Position numbers and translations under genes: made by a program | Assembly (NCBI GenBank): GCA_020636075.1 | Contig: JACJYO010000001.1 | Location: 248,001-312,000, forward strand | Source: Lewinellaceae bacterium | Lineage (GTDB): Bacteria; Bacteroidota; Bacteroidia; Chitinophagales; Saprospiraceae | DNA length: 64,000 nt | Direction of reading: 5' to 3' | The notes under the pieces: generated by a model | The model's input: only the letters and a program-made list of their open reading frames with translations | Database searches by the model: none | Told to the model about the DNA's origin: nothing | Shown here: piece by piece, positions 19,315-28,302 of the stretch | Layout: each line of letters opens with the position of its first letter | Numbering within the stretch: the first letter of the stretch is position 1

Positions 19315-22300
19315 TCATTTCGTGACCTTGATCAGGCGTTTACTTCCAGTGGCATACCGGCCATCGGTCAGGCGCACCAGGAAGAGGCCATCCGCATAGC
19401 CGTTCAAATCCAGCGATACCCGGTCCTGGCCGGCCGGCATACGCTCGCGGGATACAAGCCGCCCCATTTGATCGTACAATTCCACCAACAAATCCTGCCT
19501 GGCAGGCTCAGCCAACAGCACTTGCGACAGCGCACGCGCCGGATTGGGTGTCAGTTGCCACTGGATACCGGCAAGCGGTTCCGTAGTGCTCACGATATCC
19601 ACATCCACGCATTCGGATGTTTTCGAACAACCAATTCCATCGGTAATAATTACGGCATACGAGCCGCTCATTGCAGGCGTAAAACTGCTTTCGGTTGCGC
19701 CGCCGATGGCTTCATTTGTCGCGCAGTCAATCCATTGGTAAAAAACATCGTCGGCAAGTGCCATCAGGGTATTGCCCTGCAACGACACTGCGGTGTTTAC
19801 AAGGTTAACCGCCAGGGTAAGCACCACCATGCTGTCACAACCGTTTATGCTGGTCAGTAAAATGGTATACGTGCCGGGAGTATTGAATGTCAACCCCGCA
19901 ATTTCATAAGATTCGCCCGGACAAATGTGCGCCTCCAATTCGGTAGTCAGATTCGGCAGAAAACTCAATTCCAGTGCGACCAGCGAATCACAGCCGTTGG
20001 AACTGATAAGCATTGCCGTGTAGGAACCTGGCGCATCGAGTATTTCTCCATTAAATTCATAAGTGTCGCCGGGGCAAATTGCGGCGTCAAGTTGTGTTTC
20101 AAAAATCGGTAATACTGCCAAATTGAGCACAACTGTGCTATCGCAACCATTGACGCCGGTAAACACGGCCGTGTACGCTCCGGGTTCTGTTAAATCAACA
20201 CCATCAAATTGGTAAGTCGTACCGGCACAAATGGCAACTTCGACGGCACTTGTCGACACCGGCAGTACCGAAAGCACCAGGGTGACTGTCGAATCGCAAC
20301 CCACGGCATTGGTCAGCACAGCGGTGTACGCGCCGGCGTCGGTCAATTCGTCGCCATTGAACAAATACATTTCGCCCTGGCAAATGCTCGCTTCTAATGC
20401 CGTTTCCGAAACCGGCAACACCGTCAGGGTAAGCGCAAGAATGGAATCGCAACCTGCGACATTGGTTAAGGTAGCCAGGTAGGCGCCCGGCTCAGTCAGT
20501 TCGTCGCCATTGAACAAGTAAATTTCGCCCTGACAAATACTCGCTTCCAATGCCGTTTCCGAAACCGGCAACACGGCCAAATTCAAGGTAACCGTGGAAT
20601 CGCAACCGGCAGCATTTGTCAGCACAGCGGTGTATTCGCCTGCGTCGGTGAGTTCAGTGCCGTTAAACAGGTACGTTTCGCCCTGGCAAATGCTCGCTTC
20701 CAGCGCCGCAGTGGATACCGGCAAAACGCTCAGCGTCAACATAATCAGTGAATCACAACCACCGTTTGATTGGTAAATCACTGCATATTCACCCGCCGCC
20801 GTCAGGGCATCCCCGGCAAACGAATAACTTTCACCGGCACAAATCGAAGCCTGCAAAGCGGTGATCAAGGTATCCAACACCTGAAGTTCCAGTGTCACCA
20901 GTGAATCGCAACCATCCACGGAAGTGAAGCGCGCCTGGTAGGTACCGCTAGTATTCAGGTCCTGACCATCAAAAGCGTAGCTGTTGCCTTCGCAGATTTG
21001 GGCATTTACCGTAATATCAGCTACCGGCAGTACAATCAGGTTGAGTACAATCGAGGAATCGCAACCGTTTTCGGCCGTAAATGCCTGGGTATAGATGCCG
21101 GACGCGTTCAGGATTTCACCGTAAAAATCATATTGCTCATTGCTGCAAATCGTAGCTTCCTGTTCGGTAACCGGAGCGTCCAACACTTCAAGGCTGAGCG
21201 TCACAGTCGAATCGCAGCCATTTTCGGCAATAAATACAGCCTTATAAACACCTGCAGCATTCAAATTCAGACCGTCAAACACATAAATCTCGTTGGAACA
21301 AATTGTAGCAGCCACCTCCGCTTCAGCCAGCGGCAAATGTTCCAGGGTGAGCACCACCGTTGAGTCACAACCATTTTCAGCGTCAAAAACCGCGGTGTAG
21401 GTGCCTGGAGCGTCAAGTTGCTGTCCGTCAAATTCATACGAGGCATTGGCACAAACGGCAACACTCAACATCGTTTCAAAAACCGGCAGCACCGTCAGGT
21501 CAAGAATGATCATCGAATCACAACCGTTTTCCGCAATCAACATTTCAGAATAGGTGCCCGGATCGGTCAGTTCCGTGCCTTCGAAAATGTAGGTTGCACC
21601 GGCGCAGATCGTGGCCTCCAGTTGCGTGGATGCTACCGGCAATACTTCCAGCGTGAGGAAAACCAGGGAGTCACAGCCATTGATGCTCTGCAAATTGGCC
21701 TCGTACTGGCCGGAGACAAAAAGTTCGACCCCATCGAACAGGAATATTTCACCTGCGCATATCGTTTCGGCTACCTCGGTTGCCGGGATTGAATCCAACA
21801 CCGTCAGGTTGAGCGTGATCGTTGAATCACAGCCCAATTCCGAAGTCAGCATGGCCGCATACGTACCCGATTCAGTCAGTATTATCCCGTTGAACGGATA
21901 ACTTTCACCAACACAAATAGTGGCATCGATTACCGTTTCATAAACCGGCGCTACCGACAAGGTCAGGTTGACGGTGCTGTCGCAGCCAGTTTCTCCGATC
22001 AAAATCGCGGTGTAGTTGCCCGGATCGGTCAACAGATTGCCGTCGAGTTCATAGCTGTCGCCTGCGCAAATCTGAATTTCCAGGTTTGTTTCCAATACCG
22101 GCAATATTTCCAACACCAACGTCACTGTGGAATCGCAACCGTTTTCGGTAGTCAGCACGGCGGGGTATGTACCGCTTTGGCTCAAGGTTTCGCCGGCAAA
22201 ATCATAGGTTTCACCGTTGCAAAGCGTAACCTCTAGTTCGATTTCCGGAGCATCCAGCACAGTGAGCGCCAGGTTAACCAGGGAATCGCAACCGTTCTCC

Positions 22301-23472
22301 GCCGTTAACACAAACTGGTAATCACCGGGTGTATTGATTAGCGCGCCGGCAACTTCAATACTTTCATTGGCGCAAATAGTCGCCTCCAGATTGGTGCCCG
22401 ATATCGGCAGAACGTTCAGTGTCAGTTCGACCAGGGAATCGCAACCGTTCACACTGCTCAGCGTGACAGTATAATTTCCGGGATCCTGAAATTGCTCATT
22501 CCCAAGCGAATAGGCTTCGTTGGAACAGATCGTAATCTCTAGTTGAGTAGTTGGAATAGGGTCCAACACCGTTAGCGTCAGGATTAGGGTGGAATCGCAG
22601 CCTCCGGCAGCCGTCAGCGGATCCGTGTACACGCCGCTTTCCGTTAAATCCTGGCCGGCAAAAGTATAGGATTCGCCTGCGCAAATTGTGGCAGCCTGTT
22701 CAGTTTCAAAAAATGCAGCAACCACCAGGTGCAGGGTGACGGTGGAATCACAACCGTTCACCGCAGGCAAAACCTGGACATAGGTGCCGCTCTGGTCCAG
22801 CGTATCGTTTTGAAAAACATAGGTAAATCCCTCGCATACGCCGGCGTTCAGCGTTGTTTCTGCCCTTGGCAAAACCGTTAACACCAGGGTTACCACCGAA
22901 TCACAACCACCGCTGGCAAGCAGGGAGTCCACATAAGTGCCGCTTTCGGTGAGCGCCGCATTGCCAAAGAAAATAGTGTCGCCATGGCAAATGGTTTGGG
23001 CTTGTTCGAGGTCAAAAAAGGGCACAAAGTCAAGGGAAAGGCTAATGATGGAGTCGCAACCATCCGGTGTCGAAAGCGTGTGCTCATATTCCCCCGATGC
23101 AGTCAGAACATCCCCAAAAAAATCATAGGAAGCCCCTTCGCATAACGTTACGCTCCATGCCGTAACCGGGGCAGGCAATACAGTCAGGGTAAGGACCACC
23201 GTGGAGTCTGAGCCGTCCACAGCGGTGTAGGTTTCGGTGTAGATGCCGGATTCGGTCAGGAGCACATCACCAAACATGTAGGCTGTACCGGTACAAATTT
23301 CAGCTTCGAGGTTAGTCGTGTCTACTAAAAAACCGGGTTCAAGGGTGGGCAGGGCCGGTGCTCCGGCAGCAGCCGGCGAAACAGTTCCCAGCAATAAAAC
23401 CGGGAGTAAAAGGGCAACTGCACGGGCAGATAGTCCGGATAAGCGGAAAGTAATTTGTTGCAGCGTAATCAT
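19315..23472 (-). CDS. Giant T9SS-exported repeat adhesin
   Basis: From the ATG at 23472 the protein has 1385 residues; a longer frame to 23595 would bury the signal peptide (RAVALLLPVLLLGTVSPAAAG). About 23 tandem units of 54-57 residues follow, each with the pattern SICxGxxYxFxGxxLxxxGxY, then GCDSxVxLxLxVLP. Two cysteines per unit could form a disulfide in each. The last 80 residues (WQLTPNPA..., DQMGRLVS, YADGLFLVRL, KRLIKVTK) are a type A T9SS sorting domain, so the protein should be exported and anchored or released at the surface. Adhesion is an inference from the architecture. It converges on the CRISPR array. Confidence 0.9.
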   Translation of the reverse strand: MITLQQITFRLSGLSARAVALLLPVLLLGTVSPAAAGAPALPTLEPGFLVDTTNLEAEICTGTAYMFGDVLLTESGIYTETYTAVDGSDSTVVLTLTVLPAPVTAWSVTLCEGASYDFFGDVLTASGEYEHTLSTPDGCDSIISLSLDFVPFFDLEQAQTICHGDTIFFGNAALTESGTYVDSLLASGGCDSVVTLVLTVLPRAETTLNAGVCEGFTYVFQNDTLDQSGTYVQVLPAVNGCDSTVTLHLVVAAFFETEQAATICAGESYTFAGQDLTESGVYTDPLTAAGGCDSTLILTLTVLDPIPTTQLEITICSNEAYSLGNEQFQDPGNYTVTLSSVNGCDSLVELTLNVLPISGTNLEATICANESIEVAGALINTPGDYQFVLTAENGCDSLVNLALTVLDAPEIELEVTLCNGETYDFAGETLSQSGTYPAVLTTENGCDSTVTLVLEILPVLETNLEIQICAGDSYELDGNLLTDPGNYTAILIGETGCDSTVNLTLSVAPVYETVIDATICVGESYPFNGIILTESGTYAAMLTSELGCDSTITLNLTVLDSIPATEVAETICAGEIFLFDGVELFVSGQYEANLQSINGCDSLVFLTLEVLPVASTQLEATICAGATYIFEGTELTDPGTYSEMLIAENGCDSMIILDLTVLPVFETMLSVAVCANASYEFDGQQLDAPGTYTAVFDAENGCDSTVVLTLEHLPLAEAEVAATICSNEIYVFDGLNLNAAGVYKAVFIAENGCDSTVTLSLEVLDAPVTEQEATICSNEQYDFYGEILNASGIYTQAFTAENGCDSSIVLNLIVLPVADITVNAQICEGNSYAFDGQDLNTSGTYQARFTSVDGCDSLVTLELQVLDTLITALQASICAGESYSFAGDALTAAGEYAVIYQSNGGCDSLIMLTLSVLPVSTAALEASICQGETYLFNGTELTDAGEYTAVLTNAAGCDSTVTLNLAVLPVSETALEASICQGEIYLFNGDELTEPGAYLATLTNVAGCDSILALTLTVLPVSETALEASICQGEMYLFNGDELTDAGAYTAVLTNAVGCDSTVTLVLSVLPVSTSAVEVAICAGTTYQFDGVDLTEPGAYTAVFTGVNGCDSTVVLNLAVLPIFETQLDAAICPGDTYEFNGEILDAPGSYTAMLISSNGCDSLVALELSFLPNLTTELEAHICPGESYEIAGLTFNTPGTYTILLTSINGCDSMVVLTLAVNLVNTAVSLQGNTLMALADDVFYQWIDCATNEAIGGATESSFTPAMSGSYAVIITDGIGCSKTSECVDVDIVSTTEPLAGIQWQLTPNPARALSQVLLAEPARQDLLVELYDQMGRLVSRERMPAGQDRVSLDLNGYADGLFLVRLTDGRYATGSKRLIKVTK

Positions 23473-23802
23473 GTAACATGAAAAGTGGATTGTGAAAAAA
23501 TAAGGGCGTACGATCTCCGGGTTGGCGGGCTTGGGTATGCACATGTTCAGGTACAAGAAACCAATCCACAGGATTAAAAAAACGGACCTGTTCAACCTCG
23601 GAATGCGATGCTGTTTTCAAGAACTGTGCAAAAGTCTGTTGGAAAAACAATGAAAAGTTTGACCTGCATCAAACTTGGGCGCATTGTGGGTGGAAAGGAA
23701 TACCACCAGCCCGGTTGCGGCGTTTTTCGGCCGGTAATTTGATTGATCCCCCGCAATTGATTTTCACAAAAACATCATTCACCTACTAACAGTATCCGCA
23801 AA
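23473..23802. other. Divergent intergenic region
   Basis: These 330 bp separate the adhesin (minus) from the coiled-coil gene (plus) and must hold both promoters. I see no credible reading frame, repeat or structured RNA, and no clear Bacteroidota -33/-7 promoter match. Confidence 0.4.
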
Positions 23803-24729
23803 ATGAATAGCGAACCAAAATCCATGCGTATCTACGCCATCTCCGTAACCGTCCTTTTGCTTTTAGCCGGGGGGCTAAGCTGGTCGTTCTGGCGCAAATC
23901 CGATAGCCTGGGCGCCGAGAACAAGCGGCAGGAGCTGTTGCTCGAATCATTGAATGCCGAGAAAACCCGGTTGACCGCGAGTCTCGACAGCCTGCAAATC
24001 GCTATGAGCAACCTGCGCACAGAAAATGAAACACTCGAAGGCAAAGCCACCGCATCGGCAACCATCATCCAGGAAAAAGACGCGCTGATCCGCCGGTTGA
24101 AAGGGCAGCAGTCCAAAAAAATGAAGGAACTGCAGCTGCAGGTCGAAGCGCTCAAAAAAGCAAAAACCGAATACGAAACCATCCTGGCTGTCCTGCGTGC
24201 CGAAAACGAGCAACTCAAGGCGGAAAATGCTGAACTCAAAGCGGAGAACGCCGGCTTGCGCGACGACAACTCCCAGTTGTCCAGCCGGGTAGACGATCTG
24301 GCGCAGAAACTCGCCGAGCAAATCCGCAAAACCCAGTCGGCACAATTCAAAGCCACCGCCTTCCGGGTTGAAGTGGAACGTCGCAAAGAAAAGCTCACGG
24401 CAAAAGCCAGGCGCGCGCGCAACCTCAGCATCAGCTTCGACCTCGCCGATGTACCCGAACAATTCCGCGGGTCGCAGAAACTGTACCTGGTTATTTCGGA
24501 TGAAAACGGGAAACCGGTTTCCGCCGCCAACCCAACGAAAGTGACCATACAGGCGCCTGCCGGCGACATTCCGGTAATTGCGCAGCAAACGCGTTCGGTT
24601 AACCTCGATCAAACCCAACGCCTGGCATTCAATTACAAACTGGAAGAAAAAATGAAAGGTGGCAACTACGTGGCTGCCGTTTATTGCGAAAAAGGCCTGT
24701 TGGGCGCCTCCAGTTTCCGACTGCAATAA
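23803..24729 (+). CDS. Membrane-anchored coiled-coil protein
   Basis: The protein has 308 residues. One membrane segment (residues 9-28, IYAISVTVLLLLAGGLSW) is followed by a long coiled coil (about 33-195) with heptads such as AENEQLKAENAELKAENAGL. A C-terminal beta domain (about 210-308: LSISFDLADVPEQF, KLYLVISDENGKPVS, GGNYVAAVYCEKG) ends it. The topology suggests a short cytoplasmic end with the coiled coil and beta domain in the periplasm. I do not recognise a named family; a structural or envelope-spacing role is possible but unproven. Followed by its own terminator. Confidence 0.85.
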   Translation: MNSEPKSMRIYAISVTVLLLLAGGLSWSFWRKSDSLGAENKRQELLLESLNAEKTRLTASLDSLQIAMSNLRTENETLEGKATASATIIQEKDALIRRLKGQQSKKMKELQLQVEALKKAKTEYETILAVLRAENEQLKAENAELKAENAGLRDDNSQLSSRVDDLAQKLAEQIRKTQSAQFKATAFRVEVERRKEKLTAKARRARNLSISFDLADVPEQFRGSQKLYLVISDENGKPVSAANPTKVTIQAPAGDIPVIAQQTRSVNLDQTQRLAFNYKLEEKMKGGNYVAAVYCEKGLLGASSFRLQ

Positions 24730-24783
24730 TTCCACTCATCCCGGAGTCGATTTTAAACCCAGCCCGATTGTCCTAATCCATCT

Positions 24784-24815
24784 GAGCCGTCCCGGATTTC
24801 CGGGCGGCTTTTTTG
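24784..24815 (+). terminator. Rho-independent terminator after the coiled-coil gene
   Basis: GAGCCGTCCCGG and CCGGGCGGCTT pair across a 4-nt loop and are followed by a run of T, 55 bp after the stop at 24729. Confidence 0.85.
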
Positions 24816-24842
24816 TTTTCGCCTGGAACAAACAGGAGTCTT

Positions 24843-25053
24843 GCGAATCAGGGGCTCGAATAGCAATTATATCTTTAATTAAAGCCCGTAGGGCTGACAT
24901 TTCTATAGAATTCAAGACAAGAAAGATGATAGCGCCGTAGGTGCGGCAATATAATGGCACGCCTAAGGCGTTTAGAAAACTGCGAGGCAGTCATTTTCTA
25001 CTATAATGTCAGCCCTACGGGCTTGGTAAGCTTATTTGAACCCCTTGATTCGC
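24843..25053. repeat. Nested palindromic intergenic element (REP/MITE-like)
   Basis: A perfect 20-bp inverted repeat (24882-24901 with 25005-25024, reading AAGCCCGTAGGGCTGACATT) encloses further small palindromes (GCGCCGTAGGTGCG, CACGCCTAAGGCGT). Outside it, GCGAATCA-GGGG motifs at 24843-24860 and 25036-25053 pair imperfectly, giving a palindrome of about 210 bp. No coding frame is present. The CCGTAGG/CCTACGG cores recall palindromic elements scattered in Bacteroidota genomes. Confidence 0.75.
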
Positions 25054-25083
25054 ATAACACATGTTTTTTGTTTTCTCCCAAAA

Positions 25084-25114
25084 ATAAAAAAGGCGGCTTC
25101 CTTTGAAACCGCCC
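25084..25114 (-). terminator. Terminator of the Crp/Fnr-type gene
   Basis: On the minus strand GGCGGTTTC and GAAGCCGCC pair and are followed by a T-rich tract. It lies about 75 bp past the stop at 25190. Confidence 0.75.
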
Positions 25115-25189
25115 GTGCTGCACGATTTATTATCTGTGGCACCTAAACTATCAATCTACAGTCTACTCATGGTGTTCTTTTAATGTGGC

Positions 25190-25930
25190 TCAGGCAAGCG
25201 CCCGGGCAGATGGTACCTGGCCTGTGGCCATCGCCAATGCGATCAGTGCTTCAAGGTCGCTTACCATAATGCGCCGCCCGCGTACGTGCACGACACCGTT
25301 TTCGCGAAATTCACGCATGGTCCGCACAATCGTTTCCAGCGAAGCACCTACATAATCAGCCAAATCCGTGCGGGTAAATTGAATAACAGCCGTAGCATTT
25401 CCCGGCAAACGGTATTTCTCATGCAGGATCAGCAGCGCCAATGCCAACCGCATACGTACCGGCGTAGCATCAAAAGCAGCCTGAAAATTCGTCCAGGCAA
25501 CAAATTCCTGGCTCACGGCTCTAAGCATGAATTGTGCAAAAAAAGGCGACTCCCCGATCAGGTTGTTAAACGCGTCGGAAGGCATGAAATGCAGGGTACA
25601 ATTTTCCAGCGCCTCAACGGTATAGGTGTGCATACCGTTGGTAAAAAGCGGACAATAACCCAGCATATCGCCTTCGGAATAGACATGCGCGATCCGGCGT
25701 TGCCCGCCTTTTTTTTCCTGGTAGCTTTTTACTTTTCCCTGTACCAAAAAATAAATTCCCCGGGCGGGATGGCCCTGCCGAAACAGCAGTGCACCCTTTT
25801 TCAACGTTGTCGGAACCACACCCCGGCGAAAGTGCTCTGCAGCACCCGGAGGCAGTTGATCTACCGTCGCCAGGTGGCGAAACTGAAAGGGGGAGACAAT
25901 TTTTTCGATTGCTTGCATCTGACAAGACAT
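25190..25930 (-). CDS. Crp/Fnr family transcriptional regulator
   Basis: From the ATG at 25930 the protein has 246 residues; a frame extension to 25942 uses TTG. Residues 30-140 are a cyclic-nucleotide-binding-like beta roll (LKKGALLFRQGHPARGIYFLVQGKVKSY, YSEGDMLGYCPLF), and residues 180-240 are the Crp-type winged helix (FTRTDLADYVGASLETIVRTMREFRENGVV). I see no N-terminal FNR cysteine cluster, so an oxygen-sensing iron-sulfur centre is unlikely. Ligand and targets are unknown. It is monocistronic, with its own terminator, and lies next to a two-component system on the same strand. Confidence 0.9.
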   Translation of the reverse strand: MSCQMQAIEKIVSPFQFRHLATVDQLPPGAAEHFRRGVVPTTLKKGALLFRQGHPARGIYFLVQGKVKSYQEKKGGQRRIAHVYSEGDMLGYCPLFTNGMHTYTVEALENCTLHFMPSDAFNNLIGESPFFAQFMLRAVSQEFVAWTNFQAAFDATPVRMRLALALLILHEKYRLPGNATAVIQFTRTDLADYVGASLETIVRTMREFRENGVVHVRGRRIMVSDLEALIALAMATGQVPSARALA

Positions 25931-26036
25931 AGCGCTGTACAATTTTGATGCAAGGTTTCGGCGGCCACCTTAAAACGGCCTTAATCCACACCTTAAAACT
26001 GGCTTAATACACGAAAAATGTCGTTTAACAGCCATT

Positions 26037-27413
26037 TCAAGCCGTAGGAAATCGAACGGTGAAGCAGTTCAAACCTTCCGTCGAAACAGCATAGGCCAAT
26101 GTGCCCCGGTGCAGCCGGACAATACGCTGGGCAATGACCAGGCCAAGGCCAAAACCGCGTTTGTCATGCGCATTTTGCCCCCGAAAAAAAGGCGTAAACA
26201 GTACTCTGACCTCAGCATCCGAAAGCACTTTCCCTGCATTTTGAAAATGCAGGGAAACCATTTCCTTTTCGGGTTGAATTTGAATTTGCACCGATTGGTC
26301 GGGACTGTAGCGACAGGCATTTTCAATCAAATTCCGAATGGCCGTGCGAAGCAGTGCGCTGTTGCCCTGCAGCTGTAGTTCGTTTTGATCTTCCGGCACT
26401 GCGGCAAAATTGACCAAAATGCGGAAGTCGGAATTTAATGCCCTTTGCTCCTCGATGGTTTGAAACAATACCTCATCCAGGCGGATCAGCGGAGTATCGG
26501 GCTTCAGTTCCAGCTTTTCGAACTGGCCCAGCAGTAAAATTGCATTGGACATACTGATCAAGCGGCTTTCCTCTTCTTGCAACGAGCGGAGAATGACCTG
26601 ATATTCATCGACAGTTCGGGCTTTTGCCAGTGCATTTTCCGTTTCGGAAAACATATTTGCCAGTGGCGTACGCAACTCATGAGAGGCAAACTGGACAAAA
26701 CTGCGCTGTGCTTCAAAAGCCTGCTCCATGCGCTCGAGCAGGGCATTAAAATTTTGCGCCAGGGTGGTAAGTTCCGCCTGGTTTTTGGGAACATCCAGCC
26801 GCATTTTCAGGTTGTCACCGCCGATTCCGGCTACGCGTTGGGTCAGTTGGATCAAGGGGCGGCTGACAATGTTGCGCACATATAAATAAGCCATACAAAC
26901 CGCAAGCGCCAGGCCCAAAAACCAACTCAACAGCAGTGTATTGCGCAAGTTGGTCATTTTACGCCAGCCAAAGCGGTCGTATGCTGAAGCAATCACCAGA
27001 TAAGAATCTGCACCTTCATTCAGGCGAAGCCCGAGCAGTTCTGTTCGGGATTCGGGGTCAATCCGGCGCACCTCACCCGCCCGGTTCACGTCGGCCAGCA
27101 AAGCATAGTCAAAAAGAATACTGTCTTCATCGACCGTGCTGTAGATCAACCGGTTTCCGGCATCAAACACCAGTATTTGCTCCTCGGGAAGGGTCATCAG
27201 GGTATTCCGGTCGATGATTCGCAAAAGCACTGAATCAATTTCCTCCACTTCTACCAACAAGCGTTGGGTGGTGCGTGCTTTTTGTTCCAGTCGGCTGTAA
27301 AACTCTTCCCGGCGAAAGTCGGCAGTGCGCAGGTAGATACCGACAAAGGTGACTGCCAGAATAATTGCTGCCAGAGCGGCAAACCAAATTGCGAGTTTGA
27401 GTTTGAGATTCAT
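26037..27413 (-). CDS. Two-component sensor histidine kinase
   Basis: The protein has 458 residues. Two membrane segments (6-28 and 158-178) flank a periplasmic sensor of about 130 residues; a HAMP linker (about 180-235) leads to the dimerisation helix with phospho-accepting His245 (FASHELRTPLANM) and the ATPase domain (NLIENACRYSP, GFGLGLVIAQRIV). The layout resembles CusS/QseC-type kinases. Its start overlaps the stop of the response regulator gene (27410-27413, ATGA), so the two are translationally coupled. Signal unknown. Confidence 0.93.
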   Translation of the reverse strand: MNLKLKLAIWFAALAAIILAVTFVGIYLRTADFRREEFYSRLEQKARTTQRLLVEVEEIDSVLLRIIDRNTLMTLPEEQILVFDAGNRLIYSTVDEDSILFDYALLADVNRAGEVRRIDPESRTELLGLRLNEGADSYLVIASAYDRFGWRKMTNLRNTLLLSWFLGLALAVCMAYLYVRNIVSRPLIQLTQRVAGIGGDNLKMRLDVPKNQAELTTLAQNFNALLERMEQAFEAQRSFVQFASHELRTPLANMFSETENALAKARTVDEYQVILRSLQEEESRLISMSNAILLLGQFEKLELKPDTPLIRLDEVLFQTIEEQRALNSDFRILVNFAAVPEDQNELQLQGNSALLRTAIRNLIENACRYSPDQSVQIQIQPEKEMVSLHFQNAGKVLSDAEVRVLFTPFFRGQNAHDKRGFGLGLVIAQRIVRLHRGTLAYAVSTEGLNCFTVRFPTA

Positions 27414-28093
27414 TCAAGCGGCTTTAAAAAATACCCGAAGCCTGGTTTGGTATGAATGAGTTTCTGTTCGAAGGGCTTGTCAATTTTATTGCGCAAAAAA
27501 TTGATGTACACTTCGATGGTATTTGTACTGGCGCCAAGGTCCATATCCCAAACCTTTTCAGCAATCTCCTGCTTCGATACCACCCGCCCCCGCGAGCGGG
27601 CCAGCAGGGCCAGCAAAGCAAATTCGCGGGCGGATAGAGTCATCGGTTGACCGGCACGGCTAACCGTTTTATGCGCAAAATCAATCTCCAGGTCTGCCAC
27701 CTGAAATTTGTCGTCGTAATTGCGGTCTACCTGGCTGCGTTTAAGAAACACCTTCACCCGCGCAAGCAACTCGGTAAGATGGAATGGCTTAACCAGGTAA
27801 TCATCGGCGCCGGAGCGGAAAGCCTCCATTTTATCTTCCAAACCACCGAGTGCCGTCAGCATAATGATGGGCACGTCGGCATCGGCGCTCCGGATGCGCC
27901 GGCACAATTCCAGACCGTTGATGTGGGGCAAATTAATATCGAGCAGCACCAGGTCGTACTTTGAGCCACGGATCAGGCTTTCAGCGATCCGACCGTCATA
28001 GGCCCACTCAAGCGCATAGCCATGCTCAGACAGATCCTTCCGGATTGCCTTGCCCAGTTTGGGCTCATCTTCCACCAGCAGCAGTTTAGCCAT
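27410..28093 (-). CDS. OmpR-family response regulator
   Basis: I prefer the ATG at 28093 (AKLLLVEDEPKLG); one 9 nt upstream also fits. The receiver domain has the acidic pair in VEDE, phospho-acceptor Asp52 (LVLLDINLPH), and a later Thr and Lys (MLTALGG, VKPF). The C-terminal winged helix (LSAREFALLALLARSRGRVVSK, NTIEVYINFLRNKID) is the OmpR/PhoB DNA-binding domain. It is the first gene of the pair, coupled to the kinase by a 4-nt overlap. The divergent lipoprotein gene at 28303 is a plausible but untested target. Confidence 0.93.
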   Translation of the reverse strand: MAKLLLVEDEPKLGKAIRKDLSEHGYALEWAYDGRIAESLIRGSKYDLVLLDINLPHINGLELCRRIRSADADVPIIMLTALGGLEDKMEAFRSGADDYLVKPFHLTELLARVKVFLKRSQVDRNYDDKFQVADLEIDFAHKTVSRAGQPMTLSAREFALLALLARSRGRVVSKQEIAEKVWDMDLGASTNTIEVYINFLRNKIDKPFEQKLIHTKPGFGYFLKPLE

Positions 28094-28302
28094 GCTTTCC
28101 ATAATTCAAAAAACCAGGAGAATTCAGGACGACAAAGATGCGCAAATTGCTCCGGCGCCTTCCTGCAATTTTTATGCCTCATCCGACCAGTTTTTGCACC
28201 CGTAACATTTTTTAAAATCAAACCCAACCCTTCCGCTACCCTACCCTGTCTATGCTGATTGAACACACCCGGGTTATTTTTACATGCTCAAACATTGTCA
28301 CC

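Noticed and set aside
19216..23128. Plus-strand frames opposite the adhesin
   Set aside because: They are shadows of the repetitive minus-strand gene and repeat with its period.
23473..23595. Longer N-terminus for the adhesin
   Set aside because: It would place 41 residues before the signal peptide, which would block export.
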